Shown in pieces: positions 16,915 through 28,274 of a stretch of 64,000 nucleotides of DNA (position 1 is its first letter; every line of letters begins with the position of its first letter). Source of the DNA: Enterobacter cloacae (lineage in GTDB: Bacteria; Pseudomonadota; Gammaproteobacteria; Enterobacterales; Enterobacteriaceae); assembly GCA_014169315.1 (NCBI GenBank), contig AP022133.1, forward strand, positions 3,906,001 through 3,970,000, read 5' to 3'. The notes below the pieces were generated by a model that saw only the letters and a list, made by a program, of their open reading frames with translations, was not told the DNA's origin and made no database searches. The position numbers and the translations under genes are program-made.

Positions 16915-17679
16915 TTATTTGGCGTGCCAGTATGCGCTGGCACGCACTAATTGCAGGTCGATAGCATCGCTCTCAAACCGACGACTCAGGTTTTTCACAA
17001 CCTTCCCTTCTCCGGTAAGCCAGATAAAGTAATCTTCCCCGGGCACAGTCAGCGTCGCCAGATGGTCAGACACCGCCTGCTCGCTGTGGCCGACAATCCA
17101 GGTGATATTAACGTCGCTCAGATGCGCCAGATAGTCCTTGTAAGATCCGTCGCCGACAGTCACCACCGCATGAATTTCCGGGCGCACAGTCTGTTTTGCC
17201 ATGCTTTCTAAACGGCGGCGTAGCGCGGGCATGCCGGACTCGTCGCACACATACAGCTGCCAGGCGTAATCTTCCGGTACCACCAGCGAACCGCGCGGCC
17301 CCCCGATAGTCAGCCTGTCACCCACGTTTGCCTCTACGGCCCAGTGGCTGGCGATCCCACCATCATGAACGAAGAAATCCAGCACCAGCTCCTGATTCAC
17401 CTCGTCGTACAGCGGCGTATAGTCGCGCGTCTGCGGACGTACGCCGTCACCCCAGTCAATACCGTCATCGGTGACAACGGGTGGAACAAAGGTTGTGCCT
17501 GGGGCCGGGAAAAAGACTTTGACGTGGTCGTCAAAACCGCGAGAGCTAAAGCCTTCCAGCGCTTCTCCACCTAAAACAATACGCTGGAAACCAGGACTTA
17601 CGCGCTCAACGCGGAGCACATTCAGCTCGCGAAAGCGCAGGTCATTACGAACACGTTGTGGGTAGCGGGTTGATATCAT
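16915..17679 (-). CDS. yqjH: NADPH-dependent ferric-chelate reductase YqjH
   Basis: A 254-aa siderophore-interacting protein of the FAD-dependent reductase family; it reduces ferric siderophores such as enterobactin complexes to release iron in the cytosol. The N-terminal half is a FAD-binding barrel (FQRIVLGGEALEGF, TRDYTPLYD with the conserved R-x-Y-T/S), and the C-terminal half binds NAD(P)H (TIGGPRGSLVVPEDYAWQLY). It is divergent from yqjI, which represses it, and the 146-bp gap holds a Fur-like site. In E. coli yqjH is repressed by Fur with iron and by YqjI with nickel; the same context here supports that wiring. Confidence 0.9.
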   Translation of the reverse strand: MISTRYPQRVRNDLRFRELNVLRVERVSPGFQRIVLGGEALEGFSSRGFDDHVKVFFPAPGTTFVPPVVTDDGIDWGDGVRPQTRDYTPLYDEVNQELVLDFFVHDGGIASHWAVEANVGDRLTIGGPRGSLVVPEDYAWQLYVCDESGMPALRRRLESMAKQTVRPEIHAVVTVGDGSYKDYLAHLSDVNITWIVGHSEQAVSDHLATLTVPGEDYFIWLTGEGKVVKNLSRRFESDAIDLQLVRASAYWHAK

Positions 17680-17724
17680 TTGTGTACCTTTTTCGGGTGA
17701 ATACGATATATCGAAATAGATTTT

Positions 17725-17810
17725 AAATGATAATGATTGCTATCCAGACAGAATGCAAGAATTTTTAGATTGCATCTAAATATATCTTAGATATAGTTTA
17801 GATATATCAT
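17725..17810. promoter_or_regulatory. Fur-like box and YqjI operator repeats
   Basis: A Fur-like site (AATGATAATGATTGCTATC, about 17726-17744) carries one perfect 7-mer TGATAAT and a degenerate partner. Nearer yqjI, three GATATA/TAGATATA-type repeats (TTAGATATAGTTTAGATATA within 17787-17810) form overlapping palindromes, as expected for the PadR-family YqjI repressor. Together they would give iron control of yqjH and autorepression of yqjI. Confidence 0.6.
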
Positions 17811-17825
17811 TTAAAGAGAAATAAC

Positions 17826-18320
17826 ATGCGACACGAACACGAAGGTGGCGGACGCCGACAGCGCTTTTTTGGCCACGGCGAACTGCGTCTGGTGATTCTG
17901 GATATCCTGACCCGTAATGCGAGCCACGGTTACGAGTTAATCAAAGAGATTGAGAACATGACTCAGGGGAATTACACCCCGAGTCCTGGCGTGATCTACC
18001 CGACCCTGGATTTCTTGCAGGATCAGACATTTATCACCATTACGGAAGAAGAAAACGGCCGCAAGAAAATTGCGATTACCGTCGCCGGGCAGCGCTGGCT
18101 GGATGAAAACCACGAACAGCTGGAACACATTCAGGTGCGTATCAAAGCACGCTGCGTCGGCTTTCAGTTGCGTAAAAACCCGCAGATGAAGCGGGCACTG
18201 GATAACTTCAAAGCGGTGCTGGACCTGAAGGTCAATCAGGGAGAGCTCAGCGACGCGCAGCTTAAGCAGATCATCGGCGTGATCGACCGTGCGGCGCTGG
18301 AGATCTCCCAGCTGGATTAA
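17826..18320 (+). CDS. yqjI: PadR-family metal-responsive repressor YqjI, short form
   Basis: The 164-aa protein has the PadR winged helix ([20 protein letters not shown] to [13 protein letters not shown]) and a C-terminal dimerisation helix bundle. It matches E. coli YqjI from the [14 protein letters not shown] segment onward. E. coli YqjI, as I recall it, has about 40 extra N-terminal residues rich in His and Cys that bind nickel; here only MRHEHEGGG precedes the core and upstream codons do not supply the rest. The start has a weak AAGAG site. It is divergent from yqjH and overlaps the convergent MCP gene by 4 nt. Confidence 0.88.
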   Translation: MRHEHEGGGRRQRFFGHGELRLVILDILTRNASHGYELIKEIENMTQGNYTPSPGVIYPTLDFLQDQTFITITEEENGRKKIAITVAGQRWLDENHEQLEHIQVRIKARCVGFQLRKNPQMKRALDNFKAVLDLKVNQGELSDAQLKQIIGVIDRAALEISQLD

Positions 18321-19876
18321 GCCAGCGCGCGTTCGCTCACGCGGAAGACACGTACCAGCTCTTTCAGGTGCAGAGCCTGCTCGTTCAGTGATGCCGCCGC
18401 TGCAACAGACTCCTCCACCAGGGCGGAGTTCTGCTGAGTGGTAGCATCAATCAGGCCAATTGCGCTGTTAATCTGCGAGATACCTTCCGTCTGCTCATGG
18501 CTCGCCTGGCGGATCTCACGCAGGATAACGTCCATCTCTTCCACGTTACCGACCATTCCGTTAATCAGGCCACTGGCTTTCTCCACCAGGTTCATCCCGT
18601 CCTGCGTCTGGCTGGTCGAGTTCTCAATCAGCTGGCGGATTTCACTGGCAGATGAGGCGCTCTTCTGCGCCAGCTGGCGAACTTCACCCGCCACGACCGC
18701 AAAACCACGGCCGTGCTCACCTGCACGCGCTGCTTCTACCGCCGCGTTAAGCGCCAGAATGTTGGTCTGGAAGGCGATGGCATCGATCAGGTCGATAATG
18801 TCGGACATTCGGTTCGATGTCTCATTAATCAGGCGCATTTTGCTGGTCACCTGCTTCATCATCTCACCGTTGTTCTTCACCACAGTGGCGGCATCTGCCG
18901 AGAGATGCGTCGCTTCCCCGGTATGGGATGCCGTGTTTTTCACCGTCGCGGTGATCTGTTCCATTGAAGCGGCGGTCTGTTCCACAGAACTTGCCTGCTC
19001 TTCCGTGCGCGCAGCCAGATCCTGGTTACCCGCAACAATCTGTGCGGCGGCACTTGAGATGTTCTCCGAGCCGGTTTGCACCTGTTGCACAATCTCCAGA
19101 AGGCGAGTTTTCATCTCCATCAGCGCATGCAGCAGAAGGCCCGTTTCATCTTTACCGTGCGACGTCATGCTGCCGGTCAGATCGCCATCGGCAATGGCCT
19201 GTGCAAAATTCACGGCCTGGTCCAGCGGACGGGTAATCGCGCGCACAATAAACCAGCCAATCAGGCTGCCAGCCACCACGCTGAAGAGGGTGATAAGGAT
19301 CAGCAACAGGCGGCTGGTTCTGAAATCACCGTCCACCTGCGTACCTGCGCTTTGCATCTCGTTGTTTTGAATCTCAATCAGCGCCTGCACTTTCGCTTTA
19401 TAGGCCTGTTGCAGGTTGAGGGTATTGGTCATCATCTCTCTGATGGCCCCTGCACGATCGTTGTTCTGCACCGCCTGCAAAATGCGGTAGCGCGAATCAA
19501 GATACTGCTGACGCACCCCACGAATATCCGCCAGAACCTGCTGTGATTTTTCATCGTGCAGTGCGTTGTTCAGTTCGCCCAGGATGACCGTAATGTGCTC
19601 GCTGATCTCTTTCAGACGCTGCTGTGACTGCGCGGTGTACGCACCCTGCTCGTCCAGTAACATGAGCTGCTGAGTGCCAATAAATTCCTGGAAGTTGTCA
19701 ATTAACTGGTTCGCTTTTACCGTAGTCGGATAATCGCTGGTAATGATGGATTGCATCCCGGTGTTTGCCCTGTGCAAACTGAACAGGGATAAACTTGCAC
19801 TCACCACCATCAGGACAATAAAGAACCCAAACGCCAGAAATAATTTCGTGCCGATTTTTACGTTAGATAAGAACAT
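18317..19876 (-). CDS. methyl-accepting chemotaxis protein
   Basis: A 519-aa inner-membrane chemoreceptor: TM1 at about 11-31 ([20 protein letters not shown]), a periplasmic four-helix ligand domain (about 32-190), TM2 near 190-212, a HAMP domain and a cytoplasmic signalling hairpin with the conserved tip around [20 protein letters not shown]. No C-terminal NWETF-type pentapeptide is present (it ends RVSERALA), so it probably depends on other receptors for CheR/CheB methylation. The ligand is unknown. Start at 19876 has GGAG 6 nt upstream. A sigma-28 promoter lies about 40 bp upstream. This gene is absent between yqjI and aer in E. coli K-12. Confidence 0.92.
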   Translation of the reverse strand: MFLSNVKIGTKLFLAFGFFIVLMVVSASLSLFSLHRANTGMQSIITSDYPTTVKANQLIDNFQEFIGTQQLMLLDEQGAYTAQSQQRLKEISEHITVILGELNNALHDEKSQQVLADIRGVRQQYLDSRYRILQAVQNNDRAGAIREMMTNTLNLQQAYKAKVQALIEIQNNEMQSAGTQVDGDFRTSRLLLILITLFSVVAGSLIGWFIVRAITRPLDQAVNFAQAIADGDLTGSMTSHGKDETGLLLHALMEMKTRLLEIVQQVQTGSENISSAAAQIVAGNQDLAARTEEQASSVEQTAASMEQITATVKNTASHTGEATHLSADAATVVKNNGEMMKQVTSKMRLINETSNRMSDIIDLIDAIAFQTNILALNAAVEAARAGEHGRGFAVVAGEVRQLAQKSASSASEIRQLIENSTSQTQDGMNLVEKASGLINGMVGNVEEMDVILREIRQASHEQTEGISQINSAIGLIDATTQQNSALVEESVAAAASLNEQALHLKELVRVFRVSERALA

Positions 19877-19916
19877 ATTTACTCCATCGATGTGATTATT
19901 TCTAAGACGATCTCCG

Positions 19917-19943
19917 TTATCGGTAACTAACAACCTAACTTTA
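19917..19943 (-). promoter_or_regulatory. sigma-28 (FliA) promoter of the MCP gene
   Basis: On the minus strand: TAAAGTTA, an 11-nt spacer, then ACCGATAA, one mismatch in each box from the flagellar consensus TAAAGTTT-N11-GCCGATAA. It places the receptor in the class 3 flagellar/chemotaxis regulon. Confidence 0.8.
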
Positions 19944-20165
19944 TGACTTTGATCGTTTTTTTATTTCACAATCATTCTTATTGATAAGTTAAGGCTATTA
20001 ATTTACGCGCATCGATCGTTATGTGACCATCAGACAGGGTGTTTCTGAAATTGCATCATGGAAAACTGACTTAGGCGGGAATAAATAACTCAGTTAATTT
20101 CTTTAGTTATTTAATACTTCATTAACAATAAACATTAAGAATAATTACAACCACACAAAATAATA

Positions 20166-20203
20166 AAGCCGCTTATTCCGAATGGAACAAGCGGCTTTTC
20201 TGG
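20166..20203 (-). terminator. rho-independent terminator of aer
   Basis: AAGCCGCTT / AAGCGGCTT stem, extended by TTCC/GGAA, followed on the minus strand by TTATTATTTT. It separates aer from the downstream MCP gene, which has its own promoter. Confidence 0.8.
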
Positions 20204-20215
20204 AACATTACTGAC

Positions 20216-21736
20216 TCAATAAAGTACGGTTACCGCATCCTCAAGACGCCCGGCACGGTGCTTCACCATCGCGGAGATCTGCGCGCTTTCCTCCACCAGG
20301 TCAGCATTTTTCTGCGTGATACTGTCCAGCTCGGCCACTGCACGGGTTAATTCCGACAACCCGGTTGCCTGCTCGGACGTCGCGTGACTAATCTGCGCGA
20401 TAAGCTGCGTGACGTTTTTCACCTGCTCAACGATATCGTCCATTGTACGGCCTGCCGCGTACACCTGATCGGAGCCAGACTGGACCTTGTTGGCGCTGGC
20501 ATCAATCAGCTTACGAATATCGTTGGCCGCACTGGCGCTACGGCTGGCAAGATGGCGAACTTCACCTGCCACCACCGCAAAGCCTTTACCCTGCTCACCA
20601 GCCCTTGCCGCCTCAACCGCTGCATTCAGCGCCAGAATGTTGGTCTGGAAAGCAATGTCGTTGATCAGCGAAGTAATCGAACCAATCCGCTGCGTGCTGT
20701 CGGCGATATCATCCATCGTTTTCACCACGGTTTGCATCGCATTCCCGCCCTTTGTCGCCGCGCTGCTGGCGGCCATTGAGAGCTTGTCTACTTCGGCGGC
20801 AGTTTCAGAGTTACTTTGTACCGAGGCGGCCATCTGGTTCATCGTCGCAACGGTCTGCTGCACGTTAGCGACGGTCTGACGCGTGCGGTCGTTAAGATCT
20901 TCGTTGCCCTGCGCCAGCCTGTCGCTGCCATCGCGCACGCTCACCACCTGGCTTGACACATCATTGATTAACCAGCGGCACATCAGCCCTAACTGCCCGA
21001 CCGCACGCAGGGTGAGCCCCAGCTCATCGCTGCGGTTCAGGTGCTGCACGCTGTTACGCTCTCCCGTCGCCACCTTCAGCGCCTGACGCGCCACGTTTTC
21101 TATCGGGCGGACAATTTGCTGTTCGAACAGCAAAGTGCCCAGCAACATCACCACGGCACAAGCCGCGAGCGGTGCCCAGCCTGCAGCATCTGCCACCAGC
21201 GTGGCAGCGAGCGCCGCAAAGAGCACCGCCATCACGCTGCGTACCCGCCAGCGCAGCGGCATCGCCGGTAACTTACCGAGCCAGCCTTTACGGATCACCA
21301 GCCCTTTATGAATGCGTTTTTTACAGCGCCCCTCATTCAGCGCTTTATACAGCGGCTCTACGGTTGCAATCTCGTCTGCCGTCGCTTTCGTGCGAATCGA
21401 CATATAACCCGTTACCTGCCCGTGGCGTACCATCGGCACAGCGTTCGCACGCACCCAGTAGTGATCGCCATTTTTACGGCAGTTTTTGACAATCCCACTC
21501 CAGGGTTCGCCCTTCTGTAGCGTGTACCACATATCGGCAAAGGCCGCTTTTGGCATATCGGGATGACGCACCAGATTATGCGGCTGCCCGAGCAGTTCCT
21601 TGAGTGAATAGCCACTCACCTGCACAAAGGTGTCGTTGGCATGGGTAATGTAGCTGTGGATGTCGGTGGTGGACATTAAGGTGGTGTCATCATCCAGAGG
21701 ATATTCATTCTGGGTGACATAAGAAGGAGAGGACAT
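20216..21736 (-). CDS. aer: aerotaxis receptor Aer
   Basis: The 506-aa protein equals E. coli Aer in length. It has an N-terminal PAS domain that binds FAD (about 20-120; [32 protein letters not shown]), a membrane hairpin at about 165-205, a HAMP region and a chemoreceptor signalling domain ([20 protein letters not shown]). It senses redox state and directs cells to oxygen or energy-rich sites; no methylation pentapeptide is present, as usual for Aer. The start at 21736 is preferred to 21745 because AAGGGA is then 8 nt upstream. A clear sigma-28 promoter precedes it. Confidence 0.95.
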   Translation of the reverse strand: MSSPSYVTQNEYPLDDDTTLMSTTDIHSYITHANDTFVQVSGYSLKELLGQPHNLVRHPDMPKAAFADMWYTLQKGEPWSGIVKNCRKNGDHYWVRANAVPMVRHGQVTGYMSIRTKATADEIATVEPLYKALNEGRCKKRIHKGLVIRKGWLGKLPAMPLRWRVRSVMAVLFAALAATLVADAAGWAPLAACAVVMLLGTLLFEQQIVRPIENVARQALKVATGERNSVQHLNRSDELGLTLRAVGQLGLMCRWLINDVSSQVVSVRDGSDRLAQGNEDLNDRTRQTVANVQQTVATMNQMAASVQSNSETAAEVDKLSMAASSAATKGGNAMQTVVKTMDDIADSTQRIGSITSLINDIAFQTNILALNAAVEAARAGEQGKGFAVVAGEVRHLASRSASAANDIRKLIDASANKVQSGSDQVYAAGRTMDDIVEQVKNVTQLIAQISHATSEQATGLSELTRAVAELDSITQKNADLVEESAQISAMVKHRAGRLEDAVTVLY

Positions 21737-21787
21737 TGTGGGCATCCCTTGCAGGTTATTCGAATGTTAATTTTGTGGTTTATTGTT

Positions 21788-21814
21788 TTTTCGGCGATAA
21801 CGAATTTATCTTTA
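21788..21814 (-). promoter_or_regulatory. sigma-28 (FliA) promoter of aer
   Basis: Minus strand TAAAGATA, 11-nt spacer, GCCGAAAA; this matches the FliA consensus and the known flagellar control of aer in E. coli. Confidence 0.82.
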
Positions 21815-21955
21815 GTTGTTAAATATGATGAAGGTCGCAAATTTCAGTTAAACCGCACTTTTTGTACGCTTTCTTAATCTATTGATTTCAAATACTTTCA
21901 CAGAGAAATTACCTATGAAGCATGACCTGTTTACGCCCACTTAAGAAGCATGCCT

Positions 21956-21972
21956 TGCACCACCCCAGTGCA
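21956..21972 (+). promoter_or_regulatory. NtrC-like enhancer site upstream of patA
   Basis: TGCACCACCCCAGTGCA fits the NtrC (GlnG) consensus TGCACC-N5-GGTGCA with one mismatch, 139 bp upstream of the sigma-54 promoter. The distance is normal for an enhancer. Confidence 0.6.
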
Positions 21973-22110
21973 ATTGACGAAATCTGGCGCAAAACCTTTC
22001 TCCCTTCCCTCTGTCGCTTAATCCCGTTTCGGTTACATCGGCATGATTAAATATTGCGTAACATAATTTTAACCTGGCGTTTATCCCGATTTTCGTTAAG
22101 TCAGATGAGG

Positions 22111-23552
<1,442 letters not shown>

Positions 23553-23557
23553 TATTC

Positions 23558-23585
23558 ACTCCCCCTCCATGCGAGGGGGAGTTTC
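23558..23585. terminator. bidirectional terminator between patA and the cupin regulator
   Basis: ACTCCCCCTC / GAGGGGGAGT stem with CATGC loop between two convergent genes, followed by TTTCTT on the plus strand. Confidence 0.7.
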
Positions 23586-24188
23586 TTAGCGGTGGAACTC
23601 CGCCACCGTCATAGTAAACCGCAGAAGGTTTTCTCCCTCATTAGCGTAACCATGCGCCGCCTCTGTTTTCGCAACCGCAGACGCACCAGCGTTAACCTGC
23701 GTGATTTTATCATCCACCGTCAGGGTCAACACGCCCTCGTTAACATGCAGCAGCTCAAACGTCCCCGCCGGGTGCCCCGGTGAGGTAAAACACTCGCCGG
23801 GATGCATCTCCCACTGCCACAGTTCAATCATGTCCGGGCCCGCGGTTCCTGCCAACAGTCTGGCGCGCCCACCCTGTGCGCCCTGCCACAGAACCGGGAT
23901 CGCCTCTTCTTCAATAATGTGCACCAGTGGCTCACTGGAGACGTTGACGATATCCGCCACCGAGACGCCAAGCGCAGCGGCAAGTTTGCAAAGAATGGCA
24001 ATGCTGGGATTCGCCGCCCCTTTTTCGATCTCCACCAGCATGCCTTTGCTGACGCTGGCGCGGCGGGAAAGCTCATCCAGCGAGAGTTTTTTCTCTTTGC
24101 GCCAGTTACGAATACGGTTCGCCACAGCCAGGCTTACCTGGGCGATATCTGCACCCGAATCGGTCAATATATTGACTTTACCAGTCAT
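23586..24188 (-). CDS. XRE-cupin transcriptional regulator
   Basis: The 200-aa protein has an N-terminal XRE helix-turn-helix (NWRKEKKLSLDELSRRASVS, then KGMLVEIEKGAANPSIAIL) and a C-terminal cupin (WEMHPGECFTSPGHPAGTFE, LHVNEGVLTLTVDD). Such regulators sense small molecules through the cupin and often control a neighbouring catabolic operon. It is divergent from the B3/B4-domain gene 42 bp away, which it likely controls. No specific member or symbol is recognised. Confidence 0.85.
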   Translation of the reverse strand: MTGKVNILTDSGADIAQVSLAVANRIRNWRKEKKLSLDELSRRASVSKGMLVEIEKGAANPSIAILCKLAAALGVSVADIVNVSSEPLVHIIEEEAIPVLWQGAQGGRARLLAGTAGPDMIELWQWEMHPGECFTSPGHPAGTFELLHVNEGVLTLTVDDKITQVNAGASAVAKTEAAHGYANEGENLLRFTMTVAEFHR

Positions 24189-24230
24189 TAGTCACTACCA
24201 TGATATAAAACAGTCAATACAGGATTATTT

Positions 24231-24917
24231 ATGTCTCTCGTTACGCCGTCAATAGACTCGCGTCTTGCCAGGCTTGTTCCTGGCTTTCGGGCGTTGAGTA
24301 TTCTGGTTGAAGCTGCGCCGATTACCCACCCAGAGGTTGCCCGCGCGGCGCTGGCGCAGGCCTGCCAGCAAGTGCTCAATGATGATGTGCCCTGGGCTGA
24401 AGCGCACCTCTCTGACTGGGATAATGTGTTTAAGGCCTTCGGTGCAAAACCGAAACGCACCCCCTGCTCCGCCGCGGCTTTGCGCAAGCGGGTGCTGAAA
24501 GACGGTTCATTGCAGCCGCTCGATCCGGTGGTGGATATCTACAACGCGATCAGCATCCGCTATGCCATTCCGGTTGGTGGAGAAAATCTCGCGGCCTATT
24601 CCGGCACACCGTACCTGACCCTGGCTGAGGGTAATGAGCCCTTTGATACCCTGAAAGAAGGCCAGCCAATGGTGGAATACCCTGACGCCGGGGAGGTTAT
24701 CTGGCGCGACGACATCGGCGTCACCTGCCGACGCTGGAACTGGCGACAAGGGGTACGCACGCGTCTGGACAGCCGGGCGCAATCCATGTGGTTTATTCTC
24801 GAAAGCCTGCCGTCAATGCCACTGGCAGTGCTGGAAGAAGCAGGTGCCGAGCTGGTCAACAACCTGCAACGGCTGATGTCAGGGGCAACGGCTCAGGTGC
24901 AACTGCTGGAACTGTAA
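24231..24917 (+). CDS. B3/B4 tRNA-editing-like domain protein
   Basis: The 228-aa stand-alone protein resembles the B3/B4 editing domain of the phenylalanyl-tRNA synthetase beta chain: central strands DIYNAISIRYAIPVGGENLA and YLTLAEGNEPFDTL, then DAGEVIWRDDIGVTCRRWNW. Free-standing B3/B4 proteins may hydrolyse misacylated tRNA or bind amino acids; the substrate is unknown. It was probably the first gene of an operon with a dihydrodipicolinate-synthase-like gene, of which only a scar remains 12 bp downstream. Confidence 0.75.
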   Translation: MSLVTPSIDSRLARLVPGFRALSILVEAAPITHPEVARAALAQACQQVLNDDVPWAEAHLSDWDNVFKAFGAKPKRTPCSAAALRKRVLKDGSLQPLDPVVDIYNAISIRYAIPVGGENLAAYSGTPYLTLAEGNEPFDTLKEGQPMVEYPDAGEVIWRDDIGVTCRRWNWRQGVRTRLDSRAQSMWFILESLPSMPLAVLEEAGAELVNNLQRLMSGATAQVQLLEL

Positions 24918-24929
24918 GAGGACAAAACG

Positions 24930-25009
24930 ATGTTTCACGGGTTAAGCGCCTTTCCGCTAACGCCACTGAAGGACGGCAAATGATACTCGCGGATCTGGAG
25001 CTGGCCTGA
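24930..25009 (+). pseudogene. deletion scar of a dihydrodipicolinate-synthase-like gene
   Basis: An ATG with a good AGAGGAC site starts MFHGLSAFPLTPLKDGK and then a stop, the typical beginning of DapA-family lyases (F-x-A-L-P-T-P). At once follows, in another frame, LADLELA and a stop, which looks like the end of such a protein. About 280 codons are missing between them. The reading is inference; the C-terminal part is too short to prove. Confidence 0.55.
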
Positions 25010-25013
25010 AAAT

Positions 25014-25098
25014 GCCGGGTGGCACTTGCGCTTACCCGGCCTACAAAATCAACATAACCTCGTGCCCGTAGGCCCGGTAAGCGCAGCGCCACCGGGCA
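25014..25098. repeat. REP pair (BIME)
   Basis: Two REP units in inverted orientation: GCCGGGTGGCAC...TTACCCGGCC at 25014-25044 and GGCCCGGTAAGCGCAGCGCC... at 25068-25098. They lie between two genes ending on opposite strands, a usual place for bacterial interspersed mosaic elements, and may act as terminators or mRNA stabilisers for lsrG. Confidence 0.8.
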
Positions 25099-25103
25099 AA
25101 ACG

Positions 25104-25397
25104 TTACTCCGGCAACAGTCCCACAAAACTGCGTTTTTTGCGCGGCTCCGACATCAACTGCTCAAGCTTATCCACGCACGCCAGATAGTGCGGCGTTTTC
25201 TTGTGTGCCAGCACCGCCTCTTCGTCTTTATAGGCTTCGTAGATAAAGAACCGGGTTTTCACGCGCGGGTCCTGCAACACGTCGAAACGCAGGTTTCCCG
25301 GCTCCTGGATCGCCCCTTCATGATTGGCGCGAAACACCTCCAGAAACTCGTCCACCCGTTCGGGTTTGATGTTGATCTCCACTAACGTCACATTCAT
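25104..25397 (-). CDS. lsrG: phospho-AI-2 isomerase LsrG
   Basis: The 97-aa protein belongs to the antibiotic-biosynthesis-monooxygenase (ferredoxin-like) fold: [39 protein letters not shown], ending [13 protein letters not shown]. LsrG isomerises (4S)-4-hydroxy-5-phosphooxypentane-2,3-dione (phospho-AI-2) to the 3-hydroxy-2,4-dione form used by LsrF. It is the last gene of the lsrACDBFG operon and overlaps lsrF by 4 nt (ATGA). Cytosolic. A REP pair follows. Confidence 0.95.
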   Translation of the reverse strand: MNVTLVEINIKPERVDEFLEVFRANHEGAIQEPGNLRFDVLQDPRVKTRFFIYEAYKDEEAVLAHKKTPHYLACVDKLEQLMSEPRKKRSFVGLLPE

Positions 25398-26281
25398 TTT
25401 GCTTCTCCCTGTTTTTCTTCCTGCCAGAACTGGAACGCTTCCCGCGCGCTCATGTTCTCGTGAACCACTTTTTTCACCGCTTTTAGCATGGCGAGTGGCG
25501 CGCTGGACTGGAAGATATTGCGCCCCATATCCACGCCAGATGCCCCTTGATCAATCGCACGGAAACACATCTCCAGCGCCTCATGCTCCGGTAGTTTTTT
25601 GCCTCCGGCGATCACAATCGGCACCGGACAGCTGGCGGTGACTTTTTCAAAGCCCTCGTCCACATAATAGGTTTTGACGAACTGCGCCCCCATTTCGGCG
25701 GCGATACGGCTGGCGAGCGAGAAATACCGTGCGTCGCGCGCCATCTCTTTACCCACGCCTGTGACCGCCAGCGTCGGCATACCGTAACGTGCCCCGGCGT
25801 CCACCAGCTTGATGATGTTGTTGATCGACTGATGCTCGAACTCACTGCCGATGTACACCTGCGCCGCCACCGCACAGACGTTCAGACGCAGAGCATCTTC
25901 CATCGCCACCGCCACGCACTCGTTGGACAGTTCGCCTAAGATCGAGTTACCGCCGGACGCGCGCAGCACCACCGGTTTGTTGGTGGCAGCCGGCACAGTG
26001 CTTCGCAGAATGCCACGGGTACACATCAGCACATCGGTTTCGCCAAACAGCGGGGCAATCGAGAGATCAATACGCTCAAGGCCGGTAGTCGGCCCCTGAA
26101 AGTAACCGTGGTCAAAGGCCAGCATCACCGTGCGGTTGCTTTTCGGGTTGAAGATGCGCGAAAGTCTGGACTGCATGCCCCAGTCCAGCGAGCCGCAGCC
26201 CTTCAGGGTGTACGGCACGTTTTGCTGCGGTGTGCCGATGCCAAAATCTTTGCCGTCTTTGATGTCGTCTAAATCAGCCAT
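25394..26281 (-). CDS. lsrF: phospho-AI-2 thiolase LsrF
   Basis: A 295-aa class I aldolase-fold enzyme (DeoC/FbaB family) that transfers the acetyl group of 3-hydroxy-5-phosphooxypentane-2,4-dione to coenzyme A. Visible signatures are [16 protein letters not shown] near the start of the barrel, [14 protein letters not shown] with the active-site lysine, and [14 protein letters not shown] plus [14 protein letters not shown] forming the phosphate site. Start at 26281 has GGGGGAG about 5 nt upstream. It lies between lsrB and lsrG in the operon. Confidence 0.95.
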   Translation of the reverse strand: MADLDDIKDGKDFGIGTPQQNVPYTLKGCGSLDWGMQSRLSRIFNPKSNRTVMLAFDHGYFQGPTTGLERIDLSIAPLFGETDVLMCTRGILRSTVPAATNKPVVLRASGGNSILGELSNECVAVAMEDALRLNVCAVAAQVYIGSEFEHQSINNIIKLVDAGARYGMPTLAVTGVGKEMARDARYFSLASRIAAEMGAQFVKTYYVDEGFEKVTASCPVPIVIAGGKKLPEHEALEMCFRAIDQGASGVDMGRNIFQSSAPLAMLKAVKKVVHENMSAREAFQFWQEEKQGEAK

Positions 26282-26292
26282 TTACTCCCCCG

Positions 26293-27294
26293 TCAGAAAT
26301 CGTATTGGTTGATGTTCTCTTTGGTGAACACCACGCGCTCTGGCAGCAGCACAATGCCGTTGCCCTTCGCCTCATACTGGTAGCCCTGCACGCTGTTCGG
26401 CTCGACCTTCAGCGTACCGATATCGTTGACCTCCACGCTGTCGCCAACGTTAAGATCGCCTTTTTTCAATAAATGATCGGCGACATTGACCGCAATTTTG
26501 CCCTGTTGCACCACATCCCACAGGCCGAAGGCTTTCACCGTGCCGCGCTCTACGTACGGACGCATCACGTTAGGGGTACTGAACCCGACAATCGCCACCC
26601 CTTCACGCTTCAGGTTTTCCGCCGCCTGCGCTGCCGCTGGCAGGGCGTTGGCATCCGGGGCGATGATCGCATCCAGATCCGGGTACGCTTTTAAGATCCC
26701 TTCGGCAGTTTGCAGGGATTTGGTGGCATCGTTATAGCCAAACTGGGTGGTGACAATTTGCCACTGGGGATGCTCTTTCTCGATTTTGGCTTTCGCCTCT
26801 TTTACCCACTGGTTCTGGTCGGTGACGGTGGGGCTTGAGTAGAAGAACGCGACTTTGGCATTCGGTTTGGTGACCTGTTTTCCAGCCATATCAACCAACA
26901 GGCCGCCGAGCTGTTCCGGGGTGCCCTGGTTGATGTAAATACTGCGGCACTCCGGTTTGGTGTCGGAGTCCCAGGTCAGTACCTTCACACCACGCTGCAT
27001 CGCGCGTTTGAGCGCCGGGCAGAGGCCATCCGGCGACACGGCGGAGACGATAATGGCGTTATAGCCCTGGTTGACGAAGTTGTTGATAAGCTGCACCTGG
27101 CCGGAGACGCTTGGCTCAGTCGGGCCATCATAGGTGACGTCTGCGCCCAACGTTTTACCCGCCTCTTTCGCGCCGTTGCCCCCGCTGGTGAAGAAGCCCA
27201 CGCCCACCAGCTTCGGGATAAAGGCAATGCGGTCTGCCGCCTGTGCCGACGCGAAGCTGAGCGCCATCGCCAGGACTATCAGTTTTGTTTTCAT
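26293..27294 (-). CDS. lsrB: AI-2-binding periplasmic protein LsrB
   Basis: The 333-aa substrate-binding protein has a signal peptide ([20 protein letters not shown], cleavage after AQA). The sugar-binding-type lobes follow ([53 protein letters not shown]). The residues K, D, D around the AI-2 pocket ([16 protein letters not shown]) appear kept. It captures autoinducer-2 in the periplasm and passes it to LsrCD. The start at 27294 (GGAG 7 nt upstream) gives the signal peptide directly; it overlaps the lsrD stop by 4 nt. An in-frame upstream codon at 27336 lies inside lsrD and is unlikely. Confidence 0.95.
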   Translation of the reverse strand: MKTKLIVLAMALSFASAQAADRIAFIPKLVGVGFFTSGGNGAKEAGKTLGADVTYDGPTEPSVSGQVQLINNFVNQGYNAIIVSAVSPDGLCPALKRAMQRGVKVLTWDSDTKPECRSIYINQGTPEQLGGLLVDMAGKQVTKPNAKVAFFYSSPTVTDQNQWVKEAKAKIEKEHPQWQIVTTQFGYNDATKSLQTAEGILKAYPDLDAIIAPDANALPAAAQAAENLKREGVAIVGFSTPNVMRPYVERGTVKAFGLWDVVQQGKIAVNVADHLLKKGDLNVGDSVEVNDIGTLKVEPNSVQGYQYEAKGNGIVLLPERVVFTKENINQYDF

Positions 27295-28274
27295 CTTACG
27301 CTCCGGGTAGTTTTGAGGAAGAAATTGCGCACCCATTCACGGTGCAGACTCAGCGAACGTCCCATCACCACCACAACCAACAGCGCCCCTGACAGCGCGC
27401 TCGACACCTGGTTGGGGATGCCGACCATCTGTAAACCCTGTTGCAGGTACCCCACCAGCAGCGCCGCCAGTGCAGTTCCCATAACCGAACCTGAACCGCC
27501 GTAGATATTCGCCCCGCCGAGCACGGCGGCAGTGAGTGCAGGCATGAGTAAATCGCGCCCCAAATCCGAACGCGCCGAACCGAAATAAGAGACCATCACC
27601 AGCGCAGCTATCGCTGAAGCCACACCCACCAGGCCATACAGCACATAAGGCATACCGTTCACCGACAGCGCCGCATAGCGAGCTGCACGCGGGTTTTGTC
27701 CAATCAAAAACAGGTGGCGGCCAAAGCGCCCGCGGTGGGTTATCAGCCAGAAGAAGACGGTAATGACCGCAAACAGCACCAGCGGGACTGGCAGACCAAA
27801 AACGGTGAGGTTGGCGAAGGCGGTAAAGCTGTCCGGGAAGCCACCAATGCCCTCATAGCCTGTCGCCCCTGCCATGCCGGAGAGCAGCAGCGCTCCACCG
27901 CCGTAGAGGTAGAGCGTGCCAAGGGTGATAACCAGAGGGCTGACGCCGGTGTAATGAATAAGCGCCGCGTTAACCAGCCCGCACAGCAGGCCCAGCAGCA
28001 ACGTCAGCGGAATCGCCACCGCCATCGGCCAGCCCGCCTGCATCATCACCCCCAGCGCAATGGCACACAGGCCAATGGTTGAGCCGAGGGATATGTCTAT
28101 CCCACCGCTGATGATCACAAGCGTAAGCGGCAGCGCCACAATGCCGATGCAGATAAAATCACTGGTACTGAACAGCAGCATGTTGATGTCGAGCATGCGC
28201 GGGTTAATGGCTCCAAAAAGCAGGATCTCCAGCACCAGTAACACCAGCAGCGCGCTTTCCCAGTTAAGCTTCAT
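27291..28274 (-). CDS. lsrD: AI-2 ABC transporter permease LsrD
   Basis: A 327-aa inner-membrane permease of the ribose/AI-2 family with about nine hydrophobic segments. The family coupling region includes [20 protein letters not shown] and a later [21 protein letters not shown]. It forms the channel with LsrC. Its start lies directly after the lsrC stop (TAA-ATG) and its end overlaps lsrB by 4 nt. Length agrees with E. coli LsrD (330 aa). Confidence 0.94.
   Translation of the reverse strand: MKLNWESALLVLLVLEILLFGAINPRMLDINMLLFSTSDFICIGIVALPLTLVIISGGIDISLGSTIGLCAIALGVMMQAGWPMAVAIPLTLLLGLLCGLVNAALIHYTGVSPLVITLGTLYLYGGGALLLSGMAGATGYEGIGGFPDSFTAFANLTVFGLPVPLVLFAVITVFFWLITHRGRFGRHLFLIGQNPRAARYAALSVNGMPYVLYGLVGVASAIAALVMVSYFGSARSDLGRDLLMPALTAAVLGGANIYGGSGSVMGTALAALLVGYLQQGLQMVGIPNQVSSALSGALLVVVVMGRSLSLHREWVRNFFLKTTRSVR

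Noticed and set aside
24788..25009. 73-codon frame overlapping the end of the B3/B4 gene
   Set aside because: It lies out of frame inside a real gene; only its last codons are of interest as the scar of a deleted gene.
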